64,000 bases of DNA, from NCBI GenBank assembly GCA_046330315.1, contig JAXLSZ010000008.1, positions 1 to 64,000 on the forward strand, in the 5' to 3' direction. The DNA comes from JAXLSZ01 sp046330315. GTDB lineage: Bacteria > Actinomycetota > Thermoleophilia > Solirubrobacterales > 70-9. The notes under the pieces are model-generated. The model worked only from the letters and a program-made list of their open reading frames with translations, did no database searches and was not told the origin of the DNA. A program made the position numbers and the translations under genes. Positions 16,266 through 25,874 of this stretch are shown piece after piece (the stretch's first letter is position 1; each line of letters starts with the position of its first letter).

Positions 16266-17300
16266 CTACTCCGCTAACAGCACGACCTTGCCGATGTTGC
16301 GTCGCTCGGCGATGAACCGGTGCGCATCCCCAGCCCGTTCGAAGGGGAAGGAGGCCGCCACCACAGGGTCGAGCCGGCCCGCGTTCAACTCCTCCATCAA
16401 CGGGGCGGTGACGCGGTCCAGGCTGCCCTCGCGGTCCCACCAGGAGAGCATGTTGAGCCCGAAGATCCCCTTGTTCTCGTTCATCATGCCGAGGCTCTTC
16501 CACCAGGGCATCGTCGCCAGGGGCATCGCGGCCAGGCTGCGCACGGTGGCCAGCATGTCGCGGCTCCCGGCCGGGCTGGCCTCGGACAGCCCGTACATGA
16601 TCAGCCGCCCCCCCTGGCGCAGCAGCCTGTAGTCCTTGCGGAAGGAGCTGGGGCCGATCGCGTCGATGGTCACGTCGACTCCCTCCCCGCCGGTCAGCCT
16701 CATCACCTCGGCCTCGAAGTCCAGCGACCGGTAGTCGATCGGGTGCGCGACGCCCTGATCCCGGATCGCTTCGTGCTTGGATGGCGAGGCCGTGCCGAAG
16801 ACCTCGGCGCCGACGTTGCGGGCGATCTGGGTCGCGGACGTCCCCACGCCCCCCGCTGCGGCGTGGATCAGCACCCGCTCGGCCGGCTTCAGGCCCGCCA
16901 TGGTCACCAGCGCGGCGTAGGCGGTGCCGTAGTTGACGGGAAAGGCCGCCCCCTGCTCGAAGCCGAGCCGCTCGGGAAGCGGCAGGGCCTGCCCGGCCGG
17001 GACGGTGACCAGCTCCGCCTGCCCGCCGAACCGCGTCGCCGCCATCACCCGCTCCCCGACCGACCGACCCCCGACCCCCTCCCCCACGGCCTCAATCTCC
17101 CCCGCCACCTCGTAGCCGAGCACGCATGGGGTCGGCGGGGCGTCGGGGTAGAGGCCGACCCGGGCCAGCGTGTCGGCGAAGTTGACCCCGGCCGCGCGGA
17201 CCGCAATCCGCACCTCGCCCGGCCCCACGGGCGGGTCGGGACGCTCCTCGACGCGCAGCACCTCGGGGTCTCCCGTTGCGGTGAGCACGACGGCTCTCAT
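16266..17300 (-). CDS. Medium-chain quinone oxidoreductase / zinc-type alcohol dehydrogenase-like protein
   Basis: 344 aa, MDR superfamily. N-terminal GroES-like domain (GVNFADTLARVGLYPD, then VLGYEVAGEIEAVGEGV) and a Rossmann domain with AAAGGVGTSATQIAR (about 145-160). The structural and catalytic zinc ligands of true alcohol dehydrogenases are missing, which fits the NADPH:quinone reductase/VAT-1 branch that reduces enones or quinones. ATG 17300 (MRAVVLTATG) lies 7 nt after TAGATT, so the transcript is probably leaderless. Substrate unknown. Confidence 0.88.
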   Translation of the reverse strand: MRAVVLTATGDPEVLRVEERPDPPVGPGEVRIAVRAAGVNFADTLARVGLYPDAPPTPCVLGYEVAGEIEAVGEGVGGRSVGERVMAATRFGGQAELVTVPAGQALPLPERLGFEQGAAFPVNYGTAYAALVTMAGLKPAERVLIHAAAGGVGTSATQIARNVGAEVFGTASPSKHEAIRDQGVAHPIDYRSLDFEAEVMRLTGGEGVDVTIDAIGPSSFRKDYRLLRQGGRLIMYGLSEASPAGSRDMLATVRSLAAMPLATMPWWKSLGMMNENKGIFGLNMLSWWDREGSLDRVTAPLMEELNAGRLDPVVAASFPFERAGDAHRFIAERRNIGKVVLLAE

Positions 17301-17313
17301 GCCGCCCAATCTA
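17298..17313 (-). promoter_or_regulatory. -10 box for leaderless quinone oxidoreductase gene
   Basis: TAGATT (17308-17313, minus strand), 7 nt, then the ATG at 17300. Confidence 0.6.
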
Positions 17314-17325
17314 CCCACCCACCCC

Positions 17326-17376
17326 CGCCGAGCTTCAGCTAAGCGATGATTGTCAGCCGGAAGTTGAAGCTCGGCG
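17326..17376. repeat. Palindromic intergenic element, family D, intact copy
   Basis: Perfect 12 bp arms CGCCGAGCTTCA (17326-17337) and TGAAGCTCGGCG (17365-17376) around a 27 nt loop. The right arm abuts the serA stop codon, so it may terminate or stabilise serA mRNA. A degenerate copy of identical size is at 11682-11732. Confidence 0.75.
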
Positions 17377-18951
17377 TCAGAGGTCGACCGAGCGGCCGGC
17401 GGCGAAGCCCTCGGTGGCGAGGATGGCCTGGATCGTCGCGGCGCGGACCGGGGCGTCGGTGGTCATCGCCATCACCGCCAGGCCGCCGGACGGCTCGGCG
17501 CCGACCGCGGCGGAGACGATGTTGACCCCCTCCTCGCCGAAGATCGTCCCGACCCGGCCGATCATCCCCGGCTGGTCGGTGTAGCGGAAGACGGTGATGT
17601 GGTCGGCGAAGGGCAGCGAGAAGCTCTCGTTCCAGACCGAGACCAGGTAGGGGTCGTTGCGCGGCCCGACCCCGGTGCCGGCCACCTCGACGGCGCCCTC
17701 GCCGGACTCCACCCGCACAGTGACCAGCTCGGTGAAGTCCTCGGAGACCGAGTCCTTGGTCTCGACCAGGTCGATCCCCCGCTCCTCGGCGAGGTGCTGG
17801 GCGTTGACCAGGTTGACCGGCTCCTCGGTGTGGCCGGAGAGGATCCCGACCAGCACCGCGATCCCGAGCAGCCTGGTGTCGTGGTCGGCGATCTTGCCGC
17901 GGAACTCGGCCGTGACCCGGTCTATCGATCCCTCGCCCAGCCCCTGCGCGAGCCTTCCCAGCTTCTCGCAGAGCGGCACGAAGGGCGCCAGCTCCTCCAT
18001 CTCCTCGGGGCGGACCGCGGCGATGTTGACCGCGTTGGTCACCACCTCGCCGCTCAGTGCCGCCGTCACCTGCTCGGCGGTCACCATTCCGGCGCGGTCC
18101 TGGGCCTCCGCGGTGGAGGCGCCGAGGTGGGGCGTGACGACCACGTCCGGGCGCGAGAAGACCGGGTGCTCGGTGAACGGCTCCTGCGGGAACACGTCGA
18201 GCGCTGCGCCCGCCAGCTTCCCGGACTCGAGCCCCCCGAGCAGCGCGTCGAGATCCACCAGCTCGCCCCGGGCGCAGTTCACAACCCGCGCTCCCTCCCT
18301 CATCACGGCGATGGCCTCCGCGTCTATCCAGCCGACCGTCTCGGGGGTCTTCGGAAGGTGAAGGGTGATCAGGTCGGCCCTTCGCAGCACCTCCTCCCGC
18401 GACTCGACCCCCTCCACCCCGAGCTCGCGGAAGCGCTCGGCGGAGACGAACTTGTCGAAGGCGATCACCTCCATGTCGAAGGCGAGGGCCCGCTTGGCGA
18501 CGAGCTGGCCGATCCTCCCGAACCCGAACACCCCGAGCGTCTTCCCGTACAGCTCACCCCCCTTGAACGAGCCGCGCTCCCAGGCCCCGCCGACCAGCGA
18601 GGCGTGGGCCTGCGGGACGTTGCGACAGAGCGCGAGCATCAGCGCGATGGTGTGCTCGGCGGCCGCGATCGAGTTCGACTCGGGCGCGTTGGCGACGATG
18701 ATCCCGCGCCGGGTGGCGGCCTCGATGTCCACGTTGTCCACCCCGGTTCCGGCCCTCCCGATCACCTTGAGGCGCTCGGCGCTCTCGATCAGCTCGGCGT
18801 CGAGCCGGGTCGCGGAGCGGATCAGGATCGCGTCGTAGGCCGGGAGCGCTTCGCGCAGCTCCTCCTCGGTCATCTCCAGGCCCAGGTCGACCTCGAAGTT
18901 GGCGCGCAGCAGCTCGATGCCGCTCTCGGCGATCTTCTCCCTGACCAGCAC
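17377..18951 (-). CDS. serA: D-3-phosphoglycerate dehydrogenase
   Basis: First step of the phosphorylated serine pathway: oxidises 3-phosphoglycerate with NAD. 524 aa, the long type with an intervening domain and a C-terminal ACT domain (about 450-524, ending near LATEGFAAGRSVDL) that usually gives serine feedback. NAD site: GVFGFGRIGQLVAKRA. Substrate and catalytic motifs: GRAGTGVDNVD, NCARGELVD, PHLGASTAEAQDRAG with the catalytic His. The GTG at 18951 gives a VLVREKIAESGIELL N-terminus as in other SerA proteins. It follows the class V aminotransferase by 47 nt on the same strand. Confidence 0.96.
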   Translation of the reverse strand: MLVREKIAESGIELLRANFEVDLGLEMTEEELREALPAYDAILIRSATRLDAELIESAERLKVIGRAGTGVDNVDIEAATRRGIIVANAPESNSIAAAEHTIALMLALCRNVPQAHASLVGGAWERGSFKGGELYGKTLGVFGFGRIGQLVAKRALAFDMEVIAFDKFVSAERFRELGVEGVESREEVLRRADLITLHLPKTPETVGWIDAEAIAVMREGARVVNCARGELVDLDALLGGLESGKLAGAALDVFPQEPFTEHPVFSRPDVVVTPHLGASTAEAQDRAGMVTAEQVTAALSGEVVTNAVNIAAVRPEEMEELAPFVPLCEKLGRLAQGLGEGSIDRVTAEFRGKIADHDTRLLGIAVLVGILSGHTEEPVNLVNAQHLAEERGIDLVETKDSVSEDFTELVTVRVESGEGAVEVAGTGVGPRNDPYLVSVWNESFSLPFADHITVFRYTDQPGMIGRVGTIFGEEGVNIVSAAVGAEPSGGLAVMAMTTDAPVRAATIQAILATEGFAAGRSVDL

Positions 18952-18998
18952 CCGCTGGGTTTCCGACAGGGTCCTCTGCGCCTGGCCCCGCACCGCGA

Positions 18999-20192
18999 TC
19001 AGGCGACCGGCTGGGGCGCGCCGGACTCGGCGAAGACGGTCTGGGCCGCCCCCGCGCCGGATCCCGGCTCGCAGTCGTGCCCGAGGTCGCGCAGCGCCAT
19101 CTCCAGGGCGCTCAGCGCGACGATGACGTCGAAGGCCCCGTAGTAGCCGCAGTGGGCGATGCGCACGATCCGGCCCTTCAGGCGCCCCTGCCCCCCGGCC
19201 ACGGTGACGCCGTAGCGGTCGCGCATCAGCTTCGGCACCTTCGCCCCCTCGATCGAGTCGGGGAGGCGGGCCGCCGTGACCACGTTCGCTCCGGGGTCGT
19301 CGGGCCCGAAGCGCTCCAGGCCGACCGCCTCGATCCCGGCTCGCGCCGCCCTGGCGAGGACGGCGTGGCGCGCGAATACGTTCTTCAGGCCCTCCTCGAG
19401 GATCGCGCCGAGGGCCACGTCGAGCGCCATCCACAGGGTGACCGCGGGGGTGAAGGGGCTGTTGGCCGGCCGCTCGCGCTGCCCGGCCGCGGCCCTCGCC
19501 CAGTCGAAGTAGTAGCGGCCGCCCCCGTTCCGCTCGGCGGCCGCCAGCGCCCGCTCGGAGACCGAGGCGAAGGCCAGCCCGGGCGGGCACATCAGCGACT
19601 TCTGGGAGCCCGAGACGACGACGTCCACCCCCCAGGCGTCCTGCGGAAGGTCGACCGCTCCGAGGCCCGAGACGGCGTCCACGACCAGGATCGTCCCGGC
19701 GCTGCTGGCCACCTCGGCAAGCTCGCGGACGTCGTGGACGACGCCCGTGGAGGTCTCGGACTGGGTCGCGAAGAGGGCACGGGGCGGCTCGGGGAGCCGG
19801 GCGAGCGCCTCCGCGACCCGTCCGGGGTCGATCTTCTCACCCCACTCGAACTCCAGGTGGGTGAGATCGGTGCCGTGGGCCCGGCAGATCTCGGCCCAGC
19901 GCTCGCCGAACTTGCCGGCCGAGGCGACCACCGCGGACGCCCCCGGCGCGCAGAGGTTGGAGACGGCGGACTCCATCGCGCCGCTGCCCGACGCCGCGAA
20001 GGAGATCACGTCGTTGGCGGTCTGGAAGACCTTCGGGAGGTTGACGAGCGCCCTCTCGTAGACCTCGACGAAGGCCGGGGCCCGGTGGTAGAGGATCGGC
20101 TCGGCCATCACCTGGCTCACCGCCGGCGGCAGCGGAGTGGGCCCGGCGGTCATCAGGTAGCTCTTCGGATAGAGATTCGGCTCGGCACCCAT
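18999..20192 (-). CDS. Class V aminotransferase (serine/alanine-glyoxylate or phosphoserine type)
   Basis: Fold-type I PLP enzyme of 397 aa. The PLP lysine lies in VSGSQKSLMCPPG, preceded by VVDAVSGLG. The N-terminus TAGPTPLPPAVSQVM is typical of alanine-glyoxylate/serine-pyruvate aminotransferases. Its coupling to serA suggests that it makes phosphoserine from phosphohydroxypyruvate in place of a classical SerC, which is not in the window. This is inference from context, and a serine-glyoxylate role is the alternative. ATG start at 20192, 9 nt after a TAACCT box. Confidence 0.87.
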   Translation of the reverse strand: MGAEPNLYPKSYLMTAGPTPLPPAVSQVMAEPILYHRAPAFVEVYERALVNLPKVFQTANDVISFAASGSGAMESAVSNLCAPGASAVVASAGKFGERWAEICRAHGTDLTHLEFEWGEKIDPGRVAEALARLPEPPRALFATQSETSTGVVHDVRELAEVASSAGTILVVDAVSGLGAVDLPQDAWGVDVVVSGSQKSLMCPPGLAFASVSERALAAAERNGGGRYYFDWARAAAGQRERPANSPFTPAVTLWMALDVALGAILEEGLKNVFARHAVLARAARAGIEAVGLERFGPDDPGANVVTAARLPDSIEGAKVPKLMRDRYGVTVAGGQGRLKGRIVRIAHCGYYGAFDVIVALSALEMALRDLGHDCEPGSGAGAAQTVFAESGAPQPVA

Positions 20193-20203
20193 TGGGCGCA
20201 AAG

Positions 20204-20231
20204 GTTATTGATCGGGCGTTATCGATCGGGC
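20204..20231. repeat. 14 bp direct repeat in the divergent promoter region
   Basis: GTTATTGATCGGGC (20204-20217) is immediately followed by GTTATCGATCGGGC (20218-20231), 13 of 14 identical. It covers the -10 region of the serA-aminotransferase operon and lies upstream of the DUF4389 gene, so it may be a regulator site. Confidence 0.6.
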
Positions 20232-20327
20232 GACCCGACCCACCCGGCCGGCCGGGCTCGCCTGGCGCCGAGCCCGCTTGTAGGCTGCCGCTGGGCAGTC
20301 CAGTCCCAGAACCCAAGGAGAGGGAGC

Positions 20328-21014
20328 ATGTACCCGATCACCTACGAAGCCGACTACAAGCGCGAGCCGAACAGGGTCACGACCTTCTTCCGGCCGATCC
20401 TGGCAATTCCGTGGCTGATAGTCGGCGTCATCTACATGATCGCCGCCTTCTTCACTCACATCGCGGCGTGGTTCGTGCTGGTCTTCACGGCCCGCTACCC
20501 CGAGGGTCTCTACAACTTCAACTCCGGGATCCTGCGCTACATGCTGCGCTTCTACGCGTTCGCCTACCTGCAGACCGACGAGTGGCCCCCGTTCGGGATC
20601 GGGCCCGACCCGACCTACCCGATCCGCGTCCAGGTCGCGCCTCGGGAGGAGCGCCAGAGCCGGCTCAAGGTGTTCTTCCGGGCCATCCTGATCATCCCGG
20701 CCTACATCGTCGTGACGGTGGTTTCCTACATCCACACCGGCGCCGCCTACGTCGCCTGGCTGACCATCGTCTTCCGGGGATATCAGCCGGCCGGGGTCCA
20801 CAACGCCCTTAACTTCACCCAGAGCTACTTCGCCCGCACGGGCGGCTACTTCATCCTGCTGACCGACACCTATCCGCCGGTCGGGGCCGAGGGCCCGCAG
20901 GTCGGCGACGCGCCGGCCGGGACGATCGCCCCCGCGGCCCCCTCGGCGGCGGTTCCCGCTCCCAGCGAGCAGGCGCCGCCACCCTCGCAGGAGCAGCCGC
21001 CTCCGGCGGCCTGA
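20328..21014 (+). CDS. DUF4389 family membrane protein
   Basis: 228 aa. The N-terminal half has RVTTFFRPILAIPWLIVGVIY and the second half KVFFRAILIIPAYIVVTVV, the repeated FFR-ILAIP pattern of DUF4389 proteins, with about four membrane segments (around 22-55 and 115-150). A Pro/Ala/Glu-rich tail of about 45 residues follows. Function unknown. ATG with AAGGAG 8 nt upstream. The start is well supported because the upstream frame lies within the antisense aminotransferase gene. The cupin gene follows after 5 nt. Confidence 0.82.
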   Translation: MYPITYEADYKREPNRVTTFFRPILAIPWLIVGVIYMIAAFFTHIAAWFVLVFTARYPEGLYNFNSGILRYMLRFYAFAYLQTDEWPPFGIGPDPTYPIRVQVAPREERQSRLKVFFRAILIIPAYIVVTVVSYIHTGAAYVAWLTIVFRGYQPAGVHNALNFTQSYFARTGGYFILLTDTYPPVGAEGPQVGDAPAGTIAPAAPSAAVPAPSEQAPPPSQEQPPPAA

Positions 21015-21019
21015 GGGAG

Positions 21020-21454
21020 GTGGAGACGGAAGGCGCCGAGGGCGCCGTCCGGGGCGAGGGCTACGCCCTCGCCCGCCCCTCCGACCTCGGGGAGGGCCCC
21101 GGGTTCCGCAAGGTCCGGCGCGCCCTCGGGGTCGAGGCGTTCGGCGTCAACGCGATCGTCCTGCCGCCCGCCTACGAGACCGGCCGCCACTACCACGAGA
21201 CCCAGGAGGAGCTCTACTTCGTCCACAGCGGCGAGGTCGAGTTCACCTTCGGCGAGGACGACTCCCACCGGCTCGGCCCCGGCGGCTTGGTTCGGGTGGA
21301 CGCGCCGACCGTGCGCAGGGTCCGCAACCTCAGCGACAGCGAGGAGGCGGTCTACATCGTGGTTGGCGGCAAGGGCGGCTACGTGGGGCGGGACGGCAGG
21401 CTTCCCGAGGGAGAGCAGAGCCGCTTCGGCCCGGGAGCGCCGCCGGGCGCCTGA
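21020..21454 (+). CDS. Single-domain cupin protein
   Basis: 144 aa. Cupin motif 1 is GRHYHETQEELYFVHSGEVE (about 54-73), with His and Glu metal ligands; motif 2 follows around GPGGLVRVDAPTVRRV. Substrate unknown. Small cupins of this type may be sugar or dioxygenase-like metal proteins. GTG start preceded by GAGGGAG, 5 nt after the DUF4389 stop, so the two genes are cotranscribed. Confidence 0.83.
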   Translation: METEGAEGAVRGEGYALARPSDLGEGPGFRKVRRALGVEAFGVNAIVLPPAYETGRHYHETQEELYFVHSGEVEFTFGEDDSHRLGPGGLVRVDAPTVRRVRNLSDSEEAVYIVVGGKGGYVGRDGRLPEGEQSRFGPGAPPGA

Positions 21455-21509
21455 GCCGCCCGGGGGCGCCGTGGGTCGCCGGGGCGGTCGCGGGACGCCC
21501 GCGCCCGCC

Positions 21510-22514
<1,005 letters not shown>

Positions 22515-22550
22515 CAGGCGGGCAAGCCTAGTGGATGGGCGGGCAGCGGG

Positions 22551-23876
22551 CTAGCGCAGCGCCCGCCGCATCAGCTTGCCCGAGGGCGTGCGCGGAAGGG
22601 CCGACGCGAGCTCGATCCGCTTGGGCACCTTGTAGGGGGCGAGGCGCTCGGCGCAGTGGCGGCGCAGGTCCTCGGGGCCCGCCTCCGAGCCGTTGCGCAG
22701 CACCACGATCGCGGTGACCGCCTGCTGCCACTCGGGGTCCTCGCGGCCGACCACGGCTGCGTCGAGGACCTCCGGATGGGAGGAGAGGACCTTCTCGACC
22801 TCCGCCGGCACCACGTTCTCGCCGCCGCTGACGATCATGTCGTCCATGCGGTCTTCGACGTAGAGGAAGCCCTCCTCGTCGATCCGGCCCAGGTCGCCGG
22901 TGTGAAGCCAACCGTCGGCGTCGGCACAGCCCGGCGCCACGGTCGGGCCCTGGACGAGGATCTCCCCTGCGGCGATCCGCAGGTGCGTGGTGAGCAGGGG
23001 GCGGCCGGCCGATCCGAGCTTGCGGCGCGCCTCGGCGGGGGCCAGCGTGGTCACCTGGGAGCAGGCCTCGGTGAGCCCGTAGGTCTGCACGACCGTCGCC
23101 CCCCGCCCCAGGGCCTCCTCGAGCGCCTCCTCGGGGACCGGGCCGCCGCCCACCAGGATCGCCCGCGGGCCGGTGAGGTCGGCGCCCGCTTCGAGCAGGC
23201 GCACCAGCATGGTCGTGACCAGCGAGACCACCGAGACCCCCTCCTCGTAGAGCGCCGCCGCGACCCGGTCGGTTTCGAAGCCGTCGTGCAGCACCGCGGT
23301 GGTCCCGTAGATCACCGAGCGCATCACGATCGAGAGCCCGCTCACGTGGCTGATCGGCAGGCAGCAGAGCCAGCGGTCCTCCGGCTCGACGCCGATGTTG
23401 AAGGCGGAGCCGACGGCGCTCCACAGGAAGTTGCCGTAGGTCAGTCCGACGGTGCGCGGCGCGCCGCTGCTGCCGCTGGTCAGGATCCGGCAGTGCAGGT
23501 CGTCCATGTCGTGCTCGCCGAGCAGCGGCAGGTCGGCCTCGGTCTGGGTCAGGTGGCCGGCGTCGTTGAGATCCACGGACGGCTGCTCGGCGGCGACCAC
23601 CGCGGCGCGCTCCGGCTCGGAGAGGCTCGGGCTGATCGGCAGCACGACCGCGCCCAGTTTCATCAGGGCATGGATCAGCACCACCAGCTCGCGGCTCGGG
23701 CTCATGGTCAGCGCCGCGGTGGCGCCCCGCCTCACTCCGTGGGCCCCGAGCCGGCGCGCCACCCAGGCGGACTCGGCCTCCAGCTCGGCGTAGGTGACCT
23801 CGGCGCCGTCGGCCACCAGCGCGGGGCGGTCGGGGCAGCTCTGGGATCTCTGGGCGAGCCAGTTGTCTAGTTTCAC
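22551..23876 (-). CDS. menE: o-Succinylbenzoate-CoA ligase
   Basis: ANL-superfamily acyl-CoA synthetase of 441 aa that activates OSB in menaquinone synthesis. ATP loop TSGSSGAPR (about 137-145), YGLTEACSQV, LHTGDLGRIDEEG, and the C-terminal lysine motif TPSGKLMRR. The assignment to MenE rather than another acyl-CoA ligase rests on the short length and on divergence from menB. GTG start at 23876. It ends 36 bp before ilvC on the same strand. Confidence 0.92.
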   Translation of the reverse strand: MKLDNWLAQRSQSCPDRPALVADGAEVTYAELEAESAWVARRLGAHGVRRGATAALTMSPSRELVVLIHALMKLGAVVLPISPSLSEPERAAVVAAEQPSVDLNDAGHLTQTEADLPLLGEHDMDDLHCRILTSGSSGAPRTVGLTYGNFLWSAVGSAFNIGVEPEDRWLCCLPISHVSGLSIVMRSVIYGTTAVLHDGFETDRVAAALYEEGVSVVSLVTTMLVRLLEAGADLTGPRAILVGGGPVPEEALEEALGRGATVVQTYGLTEACSQVTTLAPAEARRKLGSAGRPLLTTHLRIAAGEILVQGPTVAPGCADADGWLHTGDLGRIDEEGFLYVEDRMDDMIVSGGENVVPAEVEKVLSSHPEVLDAAVVGREDPEWQQAVTAIVVLRNGSEAGPEDLRRHCAERLAPYKVPKRIELASALPRTPSGKLMRRALR

Positions 23877-23967
23877 GGCGCCGGGCGACTGCGCTGGCTA
23901 TCGTTGCCACGCATTCTGGCGGGCGAGGCCCCGTTCTGCCCGCCACCCCGGAGACCAGGAGGACCGC

Positions 23968-24846
23968 TTGCCCGCACGCCACAAGGATGCCCCCCCGGAG
24001 GAGGCGCTCTACGCGCCGGTCGCGTGGGAGCAGGCCGCGGAGTACGAGGACATCCGCTACGAGCGGGCCGAGGACATCGCGAAGATCACCATCGACCGGC
24101 CCGAGGTGCGAAACGCCTTCCGCCCCCAGACCCTGGCCGAGTTGCGCGATGCCTTCGGGCGGGCCCGGGACGACCTCGGGGTCGGCTCGATCATCTTCAC
24201 CGGCACCGGGGACGAGGCCTTCTGCTCGGGCGGCGACCAGCGGATCCGCGGCGACGACGGCTACATCGGCGACGACGAGGTCGCCCAGCAGGGGGTTGGG
24301 CGCCTCGACGTCGGCGACCTGCACGTGCAGATCCGCCGCCTGCCCAAGCCGGTGGTGGCGATGGTCGCCGGGTACGCCGTCGGCGGCGGCCACATCCTGC
24401 ACCTTGTCTGCGACCTGACGATCGCCGCCGAGGGCGCCCGCTTCGGCCAGACCGGACCGCGGGTGGGCTCCTTCGACGGGGGGTTCGGCGCCAGCCTGCT
24501 TGCCCGCAACATCGGCGTCAAGCGGGCCAAGGAGGTCTGGTTCCTCTGCCGCCTCTACGACGCGGGCGAGGCCCTGGAGATGGGGCTGGTCAACGCCGTC
24601 GTGCCGCTGGCGGACCTGGAGCGCGAGACCGTCGCCTGGTGCCGCGAGATGGGTCACCTCTCCCCCCTCTCGCTGCGCCTGATGAAGGCGAGCTTCAACG
24701 CCGAGGAGGACGGCCTCACCGGCCTCCAGCAGCTCTCCCACGACGCCACCCTGCTCTTCTACATGAGCGAGGAGGGCCAGGAGGGGCGAAACGCCTACCA
24801 ACAGGGGCGAGACCCGGACTTCTCCAAGTACCCGCGCCGGCCATGA
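23968..24846 (+). CDS. menB: 1,4-Dihydroxy-2-naphthoyl-CoA synthase
   Basis: Crotonase-fold enzyme that closes the second ring of the naphthoquinone. 292 aa. MenB-specific signatures: CSGGDQRIRGDDGY (about 90-103), AGYAVGGGH (oxyanion hole) and TGPRVGSFDGGFGA. The start is a TTG at 23968 preceded by AGGAGG with 5 nt spacing; there is no ATG nearby, and the homologous N-terminus fits. A TATCGT box at 23907-23912 could be its -10. A 90 bp palindromic repeat follows its stop. Confidence 0.95.
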   Translation: MPARHKDAPPEEALYAPVAWEQAAEYEDIRYERAEDIAKITIDRPEVRNAFRPQTLAELRDAFGRARDDLGVGSIIFTGTGDEAFCSGGDQRIRGDDGYIGDDEVAQQGVGRLDVGDLHVQIRRLPKPVVAMVAGYAVGGGHILHLVCDLTIAAEGARFGQTGPRVGSFDGGFGASLLARNIGVKRAKEVWFLCRLYDAGEALEMGLVNAVVPLADLERETVAWCREMGHLSPLSLRLMKASFNAEEDGLTGLQQLSHDATLLFYMSEEGQEGRNAYQQGRDPDFSKYPRRP

Positions 24847-24857
24847 GGGCCTCGGCC

Positions 24858-24947
24858 GGCGGGTCCTGTCACGGGATGGGACCCACCATTGCCTGCGCTC
24901 CACGGCGGGTGCTCGGCAATGGGTCCTCCCATCCCATGCCACCCGCC
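24858..24947. repeat. 90 bp palindromic element, family C, copy 1
   Basis: Nested inverted arms: GGCGGGT/ACCCGCC at the ends, GGGATGGGA/TCCCATCCC inside, then CATTGCC/GGCAATG around a central loop of about 23 nt. It lies between menB and menA. A copy at 59613-59702 in opposite orientation is identical at 89 of 90 positions, and a diverged copy with paired changes is at 59438-59520. Confidence 0.9.
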
Positions 24948-24982
24948 GCAGAGATCGCATTGGTTGCCGCAGGTACCTGTCG

Positions 24983-25873
24983 ATGAGCGCATTCAGGACC
25001 TGGGCGATGGCGGCGCGGCCGCGGACGTTGCCGGCGGCGATCGCGCCGGTGCTGGTCGGCACCGCGGCGGCGATCGAGCGGGTCGGGGAGCTGCCGAGGC
25101 TGGGGGGCCTGATCGCCGCTCTCGTGGGGTCGGTCTTCATCCAGATCGGCACCAACCTGGCCAACGACTACTCCGACGCGCGGCGAGGCGCCGACACGGC
25201 GGACCGGCTGGGGCCGGTACGCGTCACCTCCACCGGCCTCGTCACCCCCCGCCGCGTGCTCACCGCCACCTGGGTCGCCTTCGCGGTGGCGGTCGCCTGC
25301 GGGATCTACCTGGCGGTCCTGGCCGGACCGGTGATCCTCGTGGTCGGGGCGCTCTCGATCGCCGCCGGGGTCCTCTACACCGGCGGCCCCCGCCCCTACG
25401 GCTACGCGGGCCTCGGGGAGCTCTTCGTCTTCCTCTTCTTCGGCCTTGTCGCCGTCAACGGCTCCTACTACGTGCAGCTCGAGGACCTGGCGGTGCTCCC
25501 CCTCGGGCTCTCCGTCTCGGTCGGCTTCCTCTCCACCGCGATCCTCGTCGTCAACAACGTCCGCGACCTCGAGACCGACCGCCGCGCCGGCAAGAACACC
25601 CTGGCGGTGCGGCTGGGTCGCGACCGCACCAGGCGGCTCTACCTGTGGCTGGTGGGCGGCGCCTACGCGGTGCTGGCGGTGACGCTGCTGGCGGAGTCGG
25701 GTCCGTGGTGGGCGGCCCTCGGCCTGCTCTCGGCCCCGCTCGCGGTGCGCCCCGCCAGGGCCGTCCTCCACCGCACCGACGGCCCGGCCCTGAACGGCGC
25801 CCTGGCGGGGACCGGAGCCCTGCTGGGCGCCTTCAGCCTGCTCGTCACCGCGGGGCTGGTGATCGCCGCCTGA
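24983..25873 (+). CDS. menA: 1,4-Dihydroxy-2-naphthoate polyprenyltransferase
   Basis: UbiA-superfamily membrane prenyltransferase that attaches the isoprenoid tail to DHNA. 296 aa with 8-9 membrane segments. Both Asp-rich motifs are present: NLANDYSDARRGAD (about 57-70) and NNVRDLETDRRAGKNTLA (about 190-207). ATG start. menC follows after a single nucleotide, indicating one transcript. Confidence 0.95.
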   Translation: MSAFRTWAMAARPRTLPAAIAPVLVGTAAAIERVGELPRLGGLIAALVGSVFIQIGTNLANDYSDARRGADTADRLGPVRVTSTGLVTPRRVLTATWVAFAVAVACGIYLAVLAGPVILVVGALSIAAGVLYTGGPRPYGYAGLGELFVFLFFGLVAVNGSYYVQLEDLAVLPLGLSVSVGFLSTAILVVNNVRDLETDRRAGKNTLAVRLGRDRTRRLYLWLVGGAYAVLAVTLLAESGPWWAALGLLSAPLAVRPARAVLHRTDGPALNGALAGTGALLGAFSLLVTAGLVIAA

Positions 25874-25874
25874 G

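Noticed and set aside
13594..16632. About 1,000-codon open frame opposite leuA and the RTX protein
   Set aside because: Low-complexity Arg/Gly/Pro translation with no domain, antisense to well-supported genes.
24869..24960. Family C repeat between menB and menA as a riboswitch for menaquinone genes
   Set aside because: The same element occurs between unrelated LuxR-type genes, so a menA-specific switch is unlikely.
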